Origin: Thamnaconus septentrionalis
Taxonomy: Eukaryota; Chordata; Actinopteri; Tetraodontiformes; Monacanthidae
NCBI GenBank assembly: GCA_009823395.1
Contig: CM020518.1
Coordinates: 12,396,501 to 12,460,500, forward strand
Reading direction: 5' to 3'
Length of the DNA stretch: 64,000 nt
The translations under genes and the position numbers were made by a program. Below the pieces are notes generated by a model. That model ran no database searches. It was not told where the DNA came from and saw only the letters and a program-made list of their open reading frames with translations. The first letter of the stretch is position 1. Each line of letters opens with the position of its first letter. Positions 63,613 through 64,000 of the stretch are shown one piece after another.

Positions 63613-64000
63613 ATGTAAGGCTCCACATGTGTTTCGCCTGTCGCGCACGCTGTAATTTCGCGAGCTGGAGGCACAGCTGGAGCCGAAACTTTCGTTTTCG
63701 AGCTACCGGAGCTGGAAACAGACGTGGCAGCTGATAACAGCGAGGCTACCTAGGCTATCCAGGAGTCACCGTCAGAGCAGCAGCCGTGCGGTCGACCCTC
63801 AGCCGACGATGCTCGCGTCACTGAGGGTCGACGGACAAAGTGAAATTCAGCTAGAAAAACGAGCCAGTGCGACATGCATGTCTGTGCTAAATTTCAGGCC
63901 GATACACTGAATTACTAATTATTACTCCTTGGGCATTTGTAGAGGATCTTCAAAGTCACCTTGGCAGTGGCGGCACAAGGACAGCACAATGAAATTCTGT
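63613..64000. repeat. 2.6-kb unit, partial copy 3 (runs off the window)
   Basis: From ATGTAAGGCTCCACATGTG this matches copy 1 from 58011 onward and copy 2 from about 60639. It starts inside the unit, immediately after a (TA)n tract, and continues past the window end. Confidence 0.9.

Overview
The window is vertebrate genomic DNA, almost certainly from a teleost fish. Genes are split into short exons with small GT-AG introns. There are many microsatellites and homopolymer runs, a tRNA-derived SINE, and short hAT-like MITEs. The two recognisable genes are p85-type pik3r1 and tenascin-C. They face each other (convergent) and are separated by about 22 kb without a recognisable gene.

Layout. (1) 1-2852, plus strand: the last seven coding exons of a PI3-kinase regulatory subunit (pik3r1), from the first residue of the N-terminal SH2 domain to the stop codon. 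A roughly 3-kb 3' UTR follows, to a poly(A) signal at 5840-5845. (2) 5.9-12.5 kb: unique intergenic DNA without a supportable gene. (3) 12.5-25.5 kb: a repeat complex made of a 30-bp minisatellite, a retroposon-like stretch, a 146-bp tandem repeat and four copies of a larger module. Much of 15.44-24.19 kb reads like an unpolished long-read patch between two nearly identical flanks that lie exactly 9,273 bp apart. (4) 25.5-28.2 kb: intergenic DNA and the probable tnc 3' UTR. (5) 28226-50434, minus strand: tenascin-C with 28 coding exons. In protein order these encode a signal peptide and coiled coil, one partial plus 13 full EGF repeats, 16 fibronectin type III (FN3) units and a fibrinogen-like domain. 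With one missing base allowed for, the exon lengths sum to 7,098 nt, or 2,365 residues. A candidate non-coding first exon and GC-rich promoter lie at 55.8-56.3 kb. (6) 57.45-64.0 kb: two full copies and one partial copy of a 2.6-kb tandem unit without a recognisable gene.

The two genes do not form a functional unit. pik3r1 encodes the intracellular adaptor of class IA PI3-kinase; tnc encodes a secreted matrix protein whose receptors include integrins. The most useful observations are in tnc: an FN3 exon with two compensating frameshifts and an in-frame stop, a one-base deletion in the EGF exon, loss of both known integrin-binding motifs of the third FN3 repeat, and two FN3 exons with Ser/acidic linkers. 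Several oddities, especially in the repeat arrays, may be assembly artefacts. I found no previously undescribed multi-gene system.
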